From Nonomuraea purpurea (lineage in GTDB: Bacteria > Actinomycetota > Actinomycetes > Streptosporangiales > Streptosporangiaceae), in contig NZ_JBHSBI010000007.1 of assembly GCF_042650645.1 (NCBI RefSeq), positions 248,001 to 312,000 on the forward strand: a stretch of DNA of 64,000 nucleotides, given 5' to 3'. The translations under genes were made by a program, and so were the position numbers. The notes below the pieces were generated by a model. That model ran no database searches, was not told the origin of the DNA, and saw only the letters and a program-made list of their open reading frames with translations. Of this stretch, positions 36,701 to 43,646 are shown piece after piece; position 1 is the stretch's first letter; each line of letters begins with the position of its first letter.

Positions 36701-37625
36701 GGCTCATGTTGACCACCCGGGCCTGCTGGGAGACCGCCCACTCCATGCCGGAGATGATCTCGGACTCGTAGCCGCTGCCGCGGTTGTTGAGAACCTTGCC
36801 CACCAGCAGCGAGGCCTTGGGCGCGACGCCGGTGTAGCGGCCGCCGTTGCCCGCGATGATGGAGGCGACGTGCGTGCCGTGGCCGTGGCCGTCCTGCGCG
36901 CTCGTCTCCGAGGTGAAGTTGGCCGTGGCCGCGATCCGGCCCGCCAGGTCGGGGTGCTCGGCGTCCACGCCGGTGTCGAGCACGGCCACCTTGACGCCCT
37001 CGCCGCTCAGCCCGGCCGCCCACGCCTCCGGCGCGCCGATCTGCTTGACGCTCTCGTCGAGCGTGGCCCGTACCCTGCGGTCCAACCAGACCTTGCCCTT
37101 CCCCGCCCGAGCCAGGTCGAGCGCGGACAGGAACGTCCCGGCGTCCTTCTTGTCCACCTTCACGGCGGAGGCGTCGATGCTGGACAGCGGGCGCGCCGCG
37201 GCGCGAATGCGCTGCACGGACGCGCCCTGCACGATCACCGGCAGGCCGGCGCTCTCGGCGTCGTCGTATCCGTTGTCGGCCAGGTAGGCCACGTCGAACA
37301 GGCCGCGGTCCAGGCGGCCCGCCGACAGCAGGTCCATCACGTCGGTGGGGTAGACGAAGTAAGAGTTCCGTTCGCGGACGGACATGAAGGACACCGGCCT
37401 CCCGTCGGGCCGCTTGGCCGGCTCGACCTGGGGCTGCGGGCTGCCGTCCGGGCCGGTGGTGTAGGTCACCACGTCCCCGGTGATCAGGGTGATCTTCTTC
37501 GGGCCCTGGCCTCCGATGCCGGCGATCGGCGCGGCAGGTGGCGGGGCCGGAGGGGCAGTCGAGGTCGGAACGGCCATTCCGGTGGAAAGCAGCACGCCCA
37601 ACGTGGCAAGCAACCGACGGATCAT
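33792..37625 (-). CDS. Large secreted subtilisin-like serine protease (S8)
   Basis: A 1277-residue exported protease. Signal peptide (1-24), propeptide region (about 35-190), S8 catalytic domain (about 200-480) with Asp217 (VLDTG), His252 (GHGTH) and Ser420 (GTSMATPHVAG), then a long C-terminal part of beta-rich domains. One segment (about 780-880) resembles a PA-like insertion (LVLLDVSDLC...AQAGATAVLGYG). ATG at 37625 follows GAGGAG. Length and layout match actinomycete S8 proteins with C-terminal accessory domains. The two divergent TrmB/LuxR-type regulator genes are plausible controllers. Confidence 0.95.
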   Translation of the reverse strand: MIRRLLATLGVLLSTGMAVPTSTAPPAPPPAAPIAGIGGQGPKKITLITGDVVTYTTGPDGSPQPQVEPAKRPDGRPVSFMSVRERNSYFVYPTDVMDLLSAGRLDRGLFDVAYLADNGYDDAESAGLPVIVQGASVQRIRAAARPLSSIDASAVKVDKKDAGTFLSALDLARAGKGKVWLDRRVRATLDESVKQIGAPEAWAAGLSGEGVKVAVLDTGVDAEHPDLAGRIAATANFTSETSAQDGHGHGTHVASIIAGNGGRYTGVAPKASLLVGKVLNNRGSGYESEIISGMEWAVSQQARVVNMSLGGCCPGPDSPTDQALERLSKESGALFVVAAGNDTASRTIGSPGTAPSALTVAAVDGADKTASFSSRGPTAVNYGLKPDLSAPGVDIVAARARGTSMGAPVDDTHTSASGTSMATPHVAGAAALLAGQHPDWNNAKLKAALTSTAKRSEAGAYEQGAGRVDVARAVKQRVRAEGSLDFGFLSSPQSGPVTRPLTYVNDGDQPVTLTLSTGVTAHRGGALPKSTLSVDRNTVTVPARGSAQVTVTFDPKGPDTWYEGFVQASDGQTQVSSAVGAFVEPKRLTVRTRLVLPDGATSPTEIPWMLLRTDDRDDLVSVYLPPSGAESETVVYPGTYSVMSALAWRGRNGEWVQSLPADPEIEITGDTTVTLDLRKAREVSVRTPLPNEVNRSQYAFKRIGATGAWGEVSSAYPVYGLDNYVLLPTRKVTQGSFTLAGRYQLGAPAITMKVRGGPAIEPRYLDVTPETRKLDGRSTLTLVDARDGRDFSRLDVRGKLVLLDVSDLCPSMACSGNALDRVRAAAQAGATAVLGYGAVNRAFLDPAGSWPTYPVPTMSLTAEQGRALSALAARRTVTVSADGTASTPYLYSLVLPELGRIPSNLSYSIGANRLQKINDRFHADRPGMAELSTQASISTRSGRYSTPASMEHRQRSQTTLTEYVGPVSPDVLWNRTTTITYDEGTEYHSKTAMQVPARNVFTSAGTRTEAWGKQPRVPGSLVVSDEVYAIGAAECFPCRMGEMFMPIVPVVGPEPNHGETFTYAANGSSDKHGGRDELRLYRDGQELPLVEAKAVLGIVALTVPTFTLPQAETRYRMTDSFRTPHPLQRYARDVESAWTFKSKQPTGGITSMNGGLCLGWFVTGKVEPCETTRQLNLRYDAPLDLDNRLKAGVAHRIRVTGYYGTFGRNDAKLTQLKVSVTFDDGAHWTPVRVSSGQATITPPPLAQTTGTVGIRAQATDAEGNTVEQTVQRAYGLK

Positions 37626-37697
37626 GGTTCTCCTCGGTGGTGATCAAATCCCCGGGAACCATGACAGATCGCAGTAAAGTCGCGGAAGGAGAAATCT

Positions 37698-37730
37698 TGT
37701 CCTATTCCCGTCATAGACGGAAAGAGGACA
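37698..37730. promoter_or_regulatory. Long imperfect palindrome over the regulator's ribosome binding site
   Basis: TGTCCTATTCCCGTC, ATA, GACGGAAAGAGGACA: 13 of 15 positions pair. The right arm contains the AGAGGA that serves the GTG at 37735. It could be a protein operator for the dimeric regulator it precedes, or an mRNA hairpin hiding its ribosome binding site. It is 72 bp upstream of the subtilase start on the other strand. Confidence 0.65.
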
Positions 37731-37734
37731 TGCT

Positions 37735-38688
37735 GTGATCATGTTAGAGGTCATCGGGCTGTCATCCGCGGCACAGACCCTGTACGCGGCGCTGGTGGAA
37801 CGCTCGCCCGCCACGCTCGCCGAGCTGGGACACGACACCGCCACCGCCGCCCGCCTGGAAGAGCTCGGACTGGTCACCCGGCTGCCCGGGGACCCGCCCC
37901 GGTACGTCGCCGTCTCCCCTGAACTCGCCCTGGACGTGCTGATCCAGGCCCGCACGCAGCAACTCACCGAGGCCAGGCACCGCATCGCCCAGCTCGCCGC
38001 GCGCTTCCACCGCTCCGCGCCCGAGCAGGATTCGGCCAACCTGGTCGAGGTGGTCATGGGCAGACAAGCCGTCAGCCGGCGGTTCGAACGGCTCCAGCGC
38101 GAGGCGCGGCGGCAGGTCAGGGTCTTCGACGCGCCCCCGTACGCGACCGGGGCCGCCGGCAACGCCGTCGAGTTCGAGCTGCTGGCGCGCGGCGTGGAGT
38201 ACCGGGTCCTGTACGACCGGCGCGCCGTGGAGGCGCCGGGCACGCTGGCGACCATCATCGGCTACCTCGGCGCGGGCGAGCAGGCCAGGGTCGGCGAAGT
38301 CCCGGTCAAGCTGGTGCTCAGCGACCACCCCATGGCGATCCTGCCGCTGCGGCACGACGAGCACGCCGTGGAGTCCGCGCTGGTGGTGCACGACTCGACC
38401 CTGCTCGGCGCGTTGTCGGAGCTGTTCGAGATGTACTGGGAGCGGGCGGCGCCGCTGCACGTCAGGCGGGGCCGCCTGGCCGAGGCGACCGGCGCGGCCG
38501 AGGCCAGGCGCGACCTGCTCCCGCTGCTGGCCGCCGGGCTGAGCGACACGGCCATCGCCGCGCACCTCGGCTGGAGCGACCGGACGGTACGCCGCCACGT
38601 CCGCGCCATGATGACCCGGCTCGACGCGCAGACCAGGTTCCAGGCCGGCTACCAGGTGGTCATGCGCGGCTGGCTGGCCGAGCCGTGA
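37735..38688 (+). CDS. TrmB/LuxR-type transcriptional regulator, copy 1
   Basis: A 317-residue regulator with an N-terminal TrmB-like winged helix (about 5-60, IGLSSAAQTLYAALVERSPATLAEL), a coiled region (about 75-100), a middle domain (about 110-240) and a C-terminal LuxR-type helix-turn-helix (about 255-310, LLPLLAAGLSDTAIAAHLGWSDRTVRRHV). GTG 37735 or ATG 37741 can start it. The next gene overlaps it by 4 bp and encodes a paralogue of the same architecture. The long palindrome lies just upstream. The target is unproven; the divergent subtilase is the obvious candidate. Confidence 0.88.
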   Translation: MIMLEVIGLSSAAQTLYAALVERSPATLAELGHDTATAARLEELGLVTRLPGDPPRYVAVSPELALDVLIQARTQQLTEARHRIAQLAARFHRSAPEQDSANLVEVVMGRQAVSRRFERLQREARRQVRVFDAPPYATGAAGNAVEFELLARGVEYRVLYDRRAVEAPGTLATIIGYLGAGEQARVGEVPVKLVLSDHPMAILPLRHDEHAVESALVVHDSTLLGALSELFEMYWERAAPLHVRRGRLAEATGAAEARRDLLPLLAAGLSDTAIAAHLGWSDRTVRRHVRAMMTRLDAQTRFQAGYQVVMRGWLAEP

Positions 38689-39632
38689 GCGGGCTCGGCG
38701 CGATCGGGCTCGGCCCTGACGAGGAGGCCCTGTACGAGGTGCTGCTCGACCGCTCGCCGGCCACCCTCGACCGGCTCGCCGCGGCCTGGCCAAGGCCGGA
38801 CCTGGTCCCCCTGCTCGCAGGCCTGGAGGCCAAGGGGCTGCTCGGCGTCACGCCGGGCCCGCCGCCCCGCTACACCGCCGTCGCCCCCGACGTCGCGCTC
38901 GACGTGCTCCTGCTCGCCGCGGAACGCGAGCTGATCAAGGCCAGGGAACGGGCCCGCGAGCTGGAAGAGGCGTTCCAGGAACGGGCGAGGGAGCGTACGC
39001 CGCCGGTCGTCGTCGAGGTCGTCACCGGTCAGCGGGCGGTCGAGCAGCGCCACGCGCAGATCCAGCGCGCGGCCCGGCGGCAGCTCCGCAGCCTGTCCAA
39101 ACGGCCGTACTTCGACCGGCTGGGCAGCGTGGCCGCGCAGCGGGAGCTGCTGGAGCGCGGCATCTCCAGCCGCATGATCTACGAGCAGGACTTCGTGGCC
39201 AGCACCGGCGCGCTGCGGCTGATCGACGAGATGATCGAGGCCGGCCAGCAGGCCAGAGTGCTGCCGAGCCTGCCGATGAAGCTCTACATCGTGGACGACA
39301 AACTCGCGCTGCTGCTGCTCAGCCACGAGCCCGCCGACGCGGTCGCGGCGCTCGTCATCCACCCGTCGGGGCTGCTGGAGGCGCTGATCAGGCTCTTCGA
39401 GGGGTTCTGGCAGCGGGCTCTGCCCCTGGGCCTGACCTCGGCCCGCGACCCGGCCAGGGACGACGCCCGGTTGATCGCCCTGCTGCTGTCCGGGCTCACG
39501 GACGAGGCCATCGCCCGCCAGCTCGGGGTCGGCCATCGTACGGCCGAGCGGCGCATCGCGGAGCTGATGGGCCGGCTCGGCGCGCGCACGCGGTTCCAGG
39601 CCGGGCTGCTGGCCGCGCTGGCCAGGGAGTAG
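38685..39632 (+). CDS. TrmB/LuxR-type transcriptional regulator, copy 2
   Basis: A 315-residue paralogue of the preceding protein, aligned end to end: IGLGPDEEALYEVLLDRSPATLDRL, the shared VEVVTGQRAVEQRHAQIQRAARRQLR, and LIALLLSGLTDEAIARQLGVGHRTAERRIAELM. The GTG start at 38685 overlaps the previous stop (GTGA), so the two are made together and may form a heterodimer (inference). Divergence between copies is high, so the duplication is old. Confidence 0.88.
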   Translation: MSGLGAIGLGPDEEALYEVLLDRSPATLDRLAAAWPRPDLVPLLAGLEAKGLLGVTPGPPPRYTAVAPDVALDVLLLAAERELIKARERARELEEAFQERARERTPPVVVEVVTGQRAVEQRHAQIQRAARRQLRSLSKRPYFDRLGSVAAQRELLERGISSRMIYEQDFVASTGALRLIDEMIEAGQQARVLPSLPMKLYIVDDKLALLLLSHEPADAVAALVIHPSGLLEALIRLFEGFWQRALPLGLTSARDPARDDARLIALLLSGLTDEAIARQLGVGHRTAERRIAELMGRLGARTRFQAGLLAALARE

Positions 39633-39721
39633 CCATGCCCGCCTCCTGAGCCCCGTTGACAAGGTCGGGGGCCGGGGAGCAGACTCCAAACAAAAGGAAC
39701 ATTCTTTTTTTGGAGGATCTC

Positions 39722-40561
39722 ATGAACCCGACCTCCCTCGACGGCATCGGCGAGACCGCCGTCGTGGTCGCCGCGCTGCGCGCCCTGGAGAGCGCCCGCC
39801 CCGACCATCTCTTCCTCGACCCGTACGCCGAGCGCTTCGTGGAAGCCGTCGCCGGGGACGGCTACTGGGAGAAGGCGCCCTCCGGCTGGGCGGGCTTCGC
39901 CGAAGTGCTGGCAGGACAGGTGGCGGTACGCACCCGCTACCTCGACGAGGCGCTGCTGCGGGCCTCGGCCGAGGGGTGCGGGCAGGTCGTGCTGCTGGCC
40001 TCGGGGATGGACGCGCGCGCGTACCGGCTGGACTGGCCGGCCGGTACACGCGTCTACGAGATCGACTTCGCCGAGGTGCTGGCGTTCAAGGCGGGCGTGC
40101 TCAAGGGTGCCGAGCCGCTGTGCGAGCACGTGCAGGTCCCCGCCGACCTGCGCACCGACTGGCCGGGCGCGCTGCGCGAGGCCGGGTTCTCACCGGAGCG
40201 GCCGACGGCCTGGCTCGCCGAGGGCATGCTGTACGCCCTGCCGCCCGAGGCCGCCGACGTGCTGCTCGACCGGGTGAGCCGGCTCTCGGCCCCCGGCAGC
40301 GTCCTGGCCGCCGACCACGCCCCCGACAGTCCCGTGCTGCGCGAATCCAGGGCCGCGCTCTCCCCGGACCTGGTCGACCTCTGGCTGGGCGGGCCCCGCC
40401 AGGATCTCGGCGGCTGGCTGCGTGGGCGGGGATGGACGGCGGAGGTGCGGGAGGTGAACGAGGTGGCCGCGCAGTACGGCCGTCCGGCGCCGCCCGCCTT
40501 CGACCCGGCCAGGGACGGTTCGGGTCCCGGCTGGCTCTTCACCGCCCGCCTCACTTGTTGA
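39722..40561 (+). CDS. Class I SAM-dependent methyltransferase (TIGR00027 type)
   Basis: A 279-residue enzyme of the leucine-carboxyl-methyltransferase-like group common in actinobacteria. Motifs in order: ETAVVVAALRALES and LFLDPYAERFVEA at the N-terminus, VRTRYLDE, the SAM-binding VVLLASGMDARAYRLDWP (about 85-105), YEIDFAEVLAFK (acidic SAM-ribose contact), WLAEGMLYALPPEA. ATG follows GGAGG by six bases. TTGACA at 39656-39661 with a weak CAGACT 18 bases later may be its promoter. Substrate unknown. It ends 24 bp from the convergent AraC gene. Confidence 0.93.
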   Translation: MNPTSLDGIGETAVVVAALRALESARPDHLFLDPYAERFVEAVAGDGYWEKAPSGWAGFAEVLAGQVAVRTRYLDEALLRASAEGCGQVVLLASGMDARAYRLDWPAGTRVYEIDFAEVLAFKAGVLKGAEPLCEHVQVPADLRTDWPGALREAGFSPERPTAWLAEGMLYALPPEAADVLLDRVSRLSAPGSVLAADHAPDSPVLRESRAALSPDLVDLWLGGPRQDLGGWLRGRGWTAEVREVNEVAAQYGRPAPPAFDPARDGSGPGWLFTARLTC

Positions 40562-40585
40562 GTCCGGCGCTCCCGGCCTGTCGCG

Positions 40586-41620
40586 CTAAAGGTCCAGGTC
40601 GTCCATGGCGCTGGTCCGCAGCGACTCGTTGATCGCCCTTGACAGCACCTGCGCGCGGAAGTCCCGTGGCGAGACCCCGTAGGCGATGCGGAAGGCCCGG
40701 CTGAAGGCCGAGGAATGGCTGAACCCCCAGCGTGAGGCGATGACGTGGATGGGGACCGTCGCGAGCGCCGGGTCGGCCAGGTCACGGCGGGCGCGACGCA
40801 GCCGGTGGTTCCTGATCCACGCCGACACCGTCTCGCCCCGGTCCTGGAAGAGCCGGTGCAGGTAGCTGACCGAGATGTGGTGGGCGGCGGCGATCGAGTG
40901 GGGCGTGAGCTCGGGGTCGTCCAGGTTCTGCAGGACGAACGTCTGGATGCTCACCGTCAACGCCTGCCGCCCGGCTCCCGGCAGGGGCATGGGATCGGTT
41001 TCGACGGTGGCGGAGAAGAACGCCGACACCAGATCGATGAGCACCATCCCCAGCCGCAGTCCGTCAGAAGGGCTGAGGGCCCGCCGCGCCTCGGCCAGGT
41101 CGCGCAGGAAGCCGTACAGCACGGCGCCCACCCCGTCGGCGGCGGGCAGCCCCCGGCCCAGGACCGCGTCCATCTGCCCGGCGGACATGGGAAGCAGCGG
41201 CTTGGGGATGGTGGCCAGGGCCATCACGACCGGTTCCGGCTCGCCGCCCCCGGGGATGGTGAGTTCCCGGATGCGGGCGAAGTCGTGCGCGTACAGGTCG
41301 CCGACGCCCATCTCGCTGTGCCTGCCGCCCCACACGACCCGCAGGGTGCCCCGCAACAGCGCGACGACCTGGACCACCTCGTGCTCCAGCAGCGGGGGCG
41401 GTTCGAGGGGGCGCGTGAGCGTCAGCGGTCGCAGCCGCTTGACCTCCAGCCGTACCAGCCCGAGGTCCATGCCGGCCTCGAGGGTGAACGGGCCCTCCTG
41501 GTGCTCGACCGCGACCTGGCACCTCATGGCCTTCCAGAGCTGCTCGTGCCAGCGGTCGTCGTTCAGCCCCCGGGACCCCTGGAAGGCCTTGCGCTCGACG
41601 AGACTGTCCACGTGATACAC
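40586..41620 (-). CDS. AraC-family transcriptional regulator
   Basis: A 344-residue regulator. The N-terminal part (about 30-200) is the AraC-binding-like domain seen in regulators such as those beside oxidoreductases; the C-terminal double helix-turn-helix (about 240-335) reads HSIAAAHHISVSYLHRLFQDRGETVSAWI, then ASRWGFSHSSAFSRAFRIAYGVSPRDFR. The frame is open to 41698, but the GTG at 41620, ten bases after GAAGGA, starts at VYHVDSL where homology-like sequence begins. Promoter-proximal 11-bp repeats at 41717 may be its operator. Confidence 0.92.
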   Translation of the reverse strand: MYHVDSLVERKAFQGSRGLNDDRWHEQLWKAMRCQVAVEHQEGPFTLEAGMDLGLVRLEVKRLRPLTLTRPLEPPPLLEHEVVQVVALLRGTLRVVWGGRHSEMGVGDLYAHDFARIRELTIPGGGEPEPVVMALATIPKPLLPMSAGQMDAVLGRGLPAADGVGAVLYGFLRDLAEARRALSPSDGLRLGMVLIDLVSAFFSATVETDPMPLPGAGRQALTVSIQTFVLQNLDDPELTPHSIAAAHHISVSYLHRLFQDRGETVSAWIRNHRLRRARRDLADPALATVPIHVIASRWGFSHSSAFSRAFRIAYGVSPRDFRAQVLSRAINESLRTSAMDDLDL

Positions 41621-41716
41621 GCGGCTAGGTTCCTTCGCAATAAAAATGAATAAAGCCCACCTTGAACCCCCGATGTCATCTATTTCTGCATTTCTCACGC
41701 TATGTTCCCACTGAGC

Positions 41717-41751
41717 GCTGAAATGCCGCTGAAATGCCGCTGAAGCATTTT
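41717..41751. repeat. Direct 11-bp repeats plus inverted repeat upstream of the AraC gene
   Basis: GCTGAAATGCC occurs at 41717 and 41728 and a third partial copy (GCTGAAGC) at 41739, all 11 bp apart. AAATGC-CGCTGAA-GCATTT forms an inverted repeat across the second and third. The array begins 97 bp upstream of the AraC start. The rest of 41752-42034 holds no convincing gene, only a GC-rich stretch ending in GGCCCGGTTTTTG near 41920. Confidence 0.55.
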
Positions 41752-42034
41752 CCGGCTTGACTGAAGCAGGCCGCTGAAGGCACAGGAGACGTATGGCCGA
41801 ACCGGGCGCTCACGCCCGACGGCCCCGCGCCGCGCTGAGCCGGGGACCGCGACTGTACGTGCCCCGGGTGAAGGACGGGGTGAAACACGCGCGGGCGGGG
41901 CGACTGCGGCCGGGGCCCGGTTTTTGTTACGCTTACCAGCGCGTTCGGGGTTCCGCTGTTTGCCGAGGTGACGGCGAGGGAAGCTGACAGGCGCCCGCGT
42001 ACCCCTTCTCCGATTTCCGGCAGGCGAGACGGTC

Positions 42035-42577
42035 ATGAGCGAGGAATTTCACCGGTGCTGTCCCATCAGCGCTGACCTCGCCCTGGTCCGGGAGCTGGTC
42101 GACACCTGCGGCCGGCGCGTCGGGCTGAGCGGCCGGCGGCTTGCGGACCTGGTGCTCGCCGTCAACGAGGCGGTCACCAACGTGCTCGACCACGGCGGCG
42201 CGGGCGGGCGGCTCGTCGTGCGCGGCGCCGGCGACGCGATCGACGTCGAGGTTCTCGACACCGCGGGCGGGCTGACCCGCGACCACCTGGCCGGCGCCAC
42301 CCTCGACCCGACCGCCTCGCACGGCTTCGGGCTGTGGCTGGTCCAGCATCTGTGCGACGCGATCTGCCTGGAGCAGACCGACGCCGGGTCGCGGCTGACC
42401 CTGCACATGCACCGCCGGCCGGCGACCGTCGTGCCCGGCCGCTCCGCGTGCCGCATCTGCGACATGGCCGGCCACAACGGCGCCGGCGCGGACGGTCCCT
42501 GGTGCGAATACGGGTTCCAGGTGTCCGTGCGCGCCCTCACCTCACCCGGGCGGGAAGAGCGGGCGGCCGACGGCTGA
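42035..42577 (+). CDS. RsbW-like ATP-binding protein with C-terminal Cys motif
   Basis: A 180-residue protein with a stand-alone GHKL ATPase domain (about 10-130): N-box VLAVNEAVTNVLDHGG, G1 region EVLDTAGGL and G2 HGFGLWLVQHLCD. This is the anti-sigma-factor kinase fold that binds or phosphorylates partner switching proteins. The tail (about 140-165) adds CRICDM...WCEYG, three Cys that could bind metal or sense redox. No sigma factor or anti-anti-sigma gene adjoins. The ribosome binding site is weak. Confidence 0.88.
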   Translation: MSEEFHRCCPISADLALVRELVDTCGRRVGLSGRRLADLVLAVNEAVTNVLDHGGAGGRLVVRGAGDAIDVEVLDTAGGLTRDHLAGATLDPTASHGFGLWLVQHLCDAICLEQTDAGSRLTLHMHRRPATVVPGRSACRICDMAGHNGAGADGPWCEYGFQVSVRALTSPGREERAADG

Positions 42578-42634
42578 GCGGATATTTCCGCTACATCTGG
42601 CGTGATGGCAGCGACGAGGTTGTGGTGGGAATTG

Positions 42635-43483
42635 TCAGTGGCGGGCGGCGGCTTCCTCGTCCATGCGGTCCCACTCGCTCTGGGCGCGGCGGTGCCAGCG
42701 GTTGTGCAGATCGTGGAAGACGGCCGCGGCCCGCGGGCCAGGCCAGGCGTGGTCGAGCAGCTCCGCGGGCAGGTCGGGGTCGAGGAAGGGGAAACGCCGC
42801 CACTCCTGGATGAGCAGCACCTGGTTGACGAACGCCTCCCGGCCGGAGGCCACCGCCAGGCCGTCGAAGCGCTCGATGAAGGTCGCGTAGCGTTTCTCGA
42901 CGTCGTCGAGGTCCCAGGCGGCCGTGATGAGCTTGGTGGTATCGCCGACGTCCGCCGACGGGCCCGTCCACGCGAAGGCCCGGTCGGTGAGGTCGAGCTC
43001 GCGGACGACCTCGCGGACCGCGGCCTCCTTGGAGGCGTCGGGGACGACCCAGAGCGTGGGCGCGGGGGAGCCGAGGCCGAGCCAGGTGAGCCTGGTGCGC
43101 AGGCGGTGGCGGAGCCGGCGCTGGGTCTCGGGCACGCCGACGGTGAGGACGAGCCAGCGGCCGTCCCAGGCGTGCGGGCGGCGCATGAAGCCGTAGATGC
43201 GCTCCGTGCCCTCGCGCAGCAGCCGGTCGCCGGCCCCGGTCAGGTTCCATCGCACCTTGCGGCCGTGGCGTTCCGAGTCGAGCAGGCCCTCGGCGGCGGT
43301 GCGCGACAGCGCCTGCCTGGCGGACTTCTCCTCCACGCCGAGGGCCCCGAGAGCGTGGACGAGGGTGCCCGTCCACACCTCGCCCCTGCGCGGCAGCACG
43401 AACTCGCCGAGCACCGTGAGCAGGATCGAACGGGCGCCGGCGGACGTCTTCTCGCGCGGGCGCTGTGAGGGCTCGGCCGCCAC
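42635..43483 (-). CDS. PaaX-family transcriptional repressor
   Basis: A 282-residue repressor. Winged helix (about 15-85, SILLTVLGEFVLPRRGEVWTGTLVHALGALGVEEKSARQALSRTAAEGLLD), PaaX linker (RWNLTGAGDRLLREGTERIYGF) and C-terminal domain (about 170-265) with FVNQVLLIQEWRRFPFLDPDLP, the PaaX_C signature. The GTG at 43483 is chosen because AGGAG lies seven bases upstream; GTG 43507 has none. PaaX proteins sense aryl-CoA thioesters such as phenylacetyl-CoA; the divergent boxC gene makes benzoyl-CoA-type intermediates a likely ligand here. Confidence 0.92.
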   Translation of the reverse strand: MAAEPSQRPREKTSAGARSILLTVLGEFVLPRRGEVWTGTLVHALGALGVEEKSARQALSRTAAEGLLDSERHGRKVRWNLTGAGDRLLREGTERIYGFMRRPHAWDGRWLVLTVGVPETQRRLRHRLRTRLTWLGLGSPAPTLWVVPDASKEAAVREVVRELDLTDRAFAWTGPSADVGDTTKLITAAWDLDDVEKRYATFIERFDGLAVASGREAFVNQVLLIQEWRRFPFLDPDLPAELLDHAWPGPRAAAVFHDLHNRWHRRAQSEWDRMDEEAAARH

Positions 43484-43586
43484 GTCTGCTCTCCTGTCGT
43501 TCGACACGGTCGTGACGCGAATTCTGCCAGGCGGCGCACGTTCACCGTGCCATCCGCGCGCCCCATGAGACAAGCGCTACAAACTC

Positions 43587-43620
43587 TTGACGGTACACCG
43601 TAGTCGCGTCGAATAATAGG
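43587..43620 (+). promoter_or_regulatory. boxC promoter with overlapping palindrome
   Basis: TTGACG at 43587-43592 and an AT-rich GAATAATAGG at 43611-43620 are spaced as -35/-10. ACGGT-AC-ACCGT (43590-43601) is an inverted repeat that overlaps the -35 element and could be the PaaX operator. Confidence 0.5.
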
Positions 43621-43646
43621 GAAGGTCGCAGCGATCGGAGCACGCC

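Noticed and set aside
34860..37643. 927-codon plus-strand frame opposite the subtilase gene
   Set aside because: Arg/Gly/Ala/His-rich composition, no ribosome binding site, and the minus strand has a complete S8 catalytic triad.
41793..41987. 64-codon frame with AGGAGA upstream
   Set aside because: Very basic random-like composition (Arg/Gly/Pro), contains a terminator-like GGCCCGGTTTTTG inside it, and no pattern of conserved residues. Possible but unsupported.
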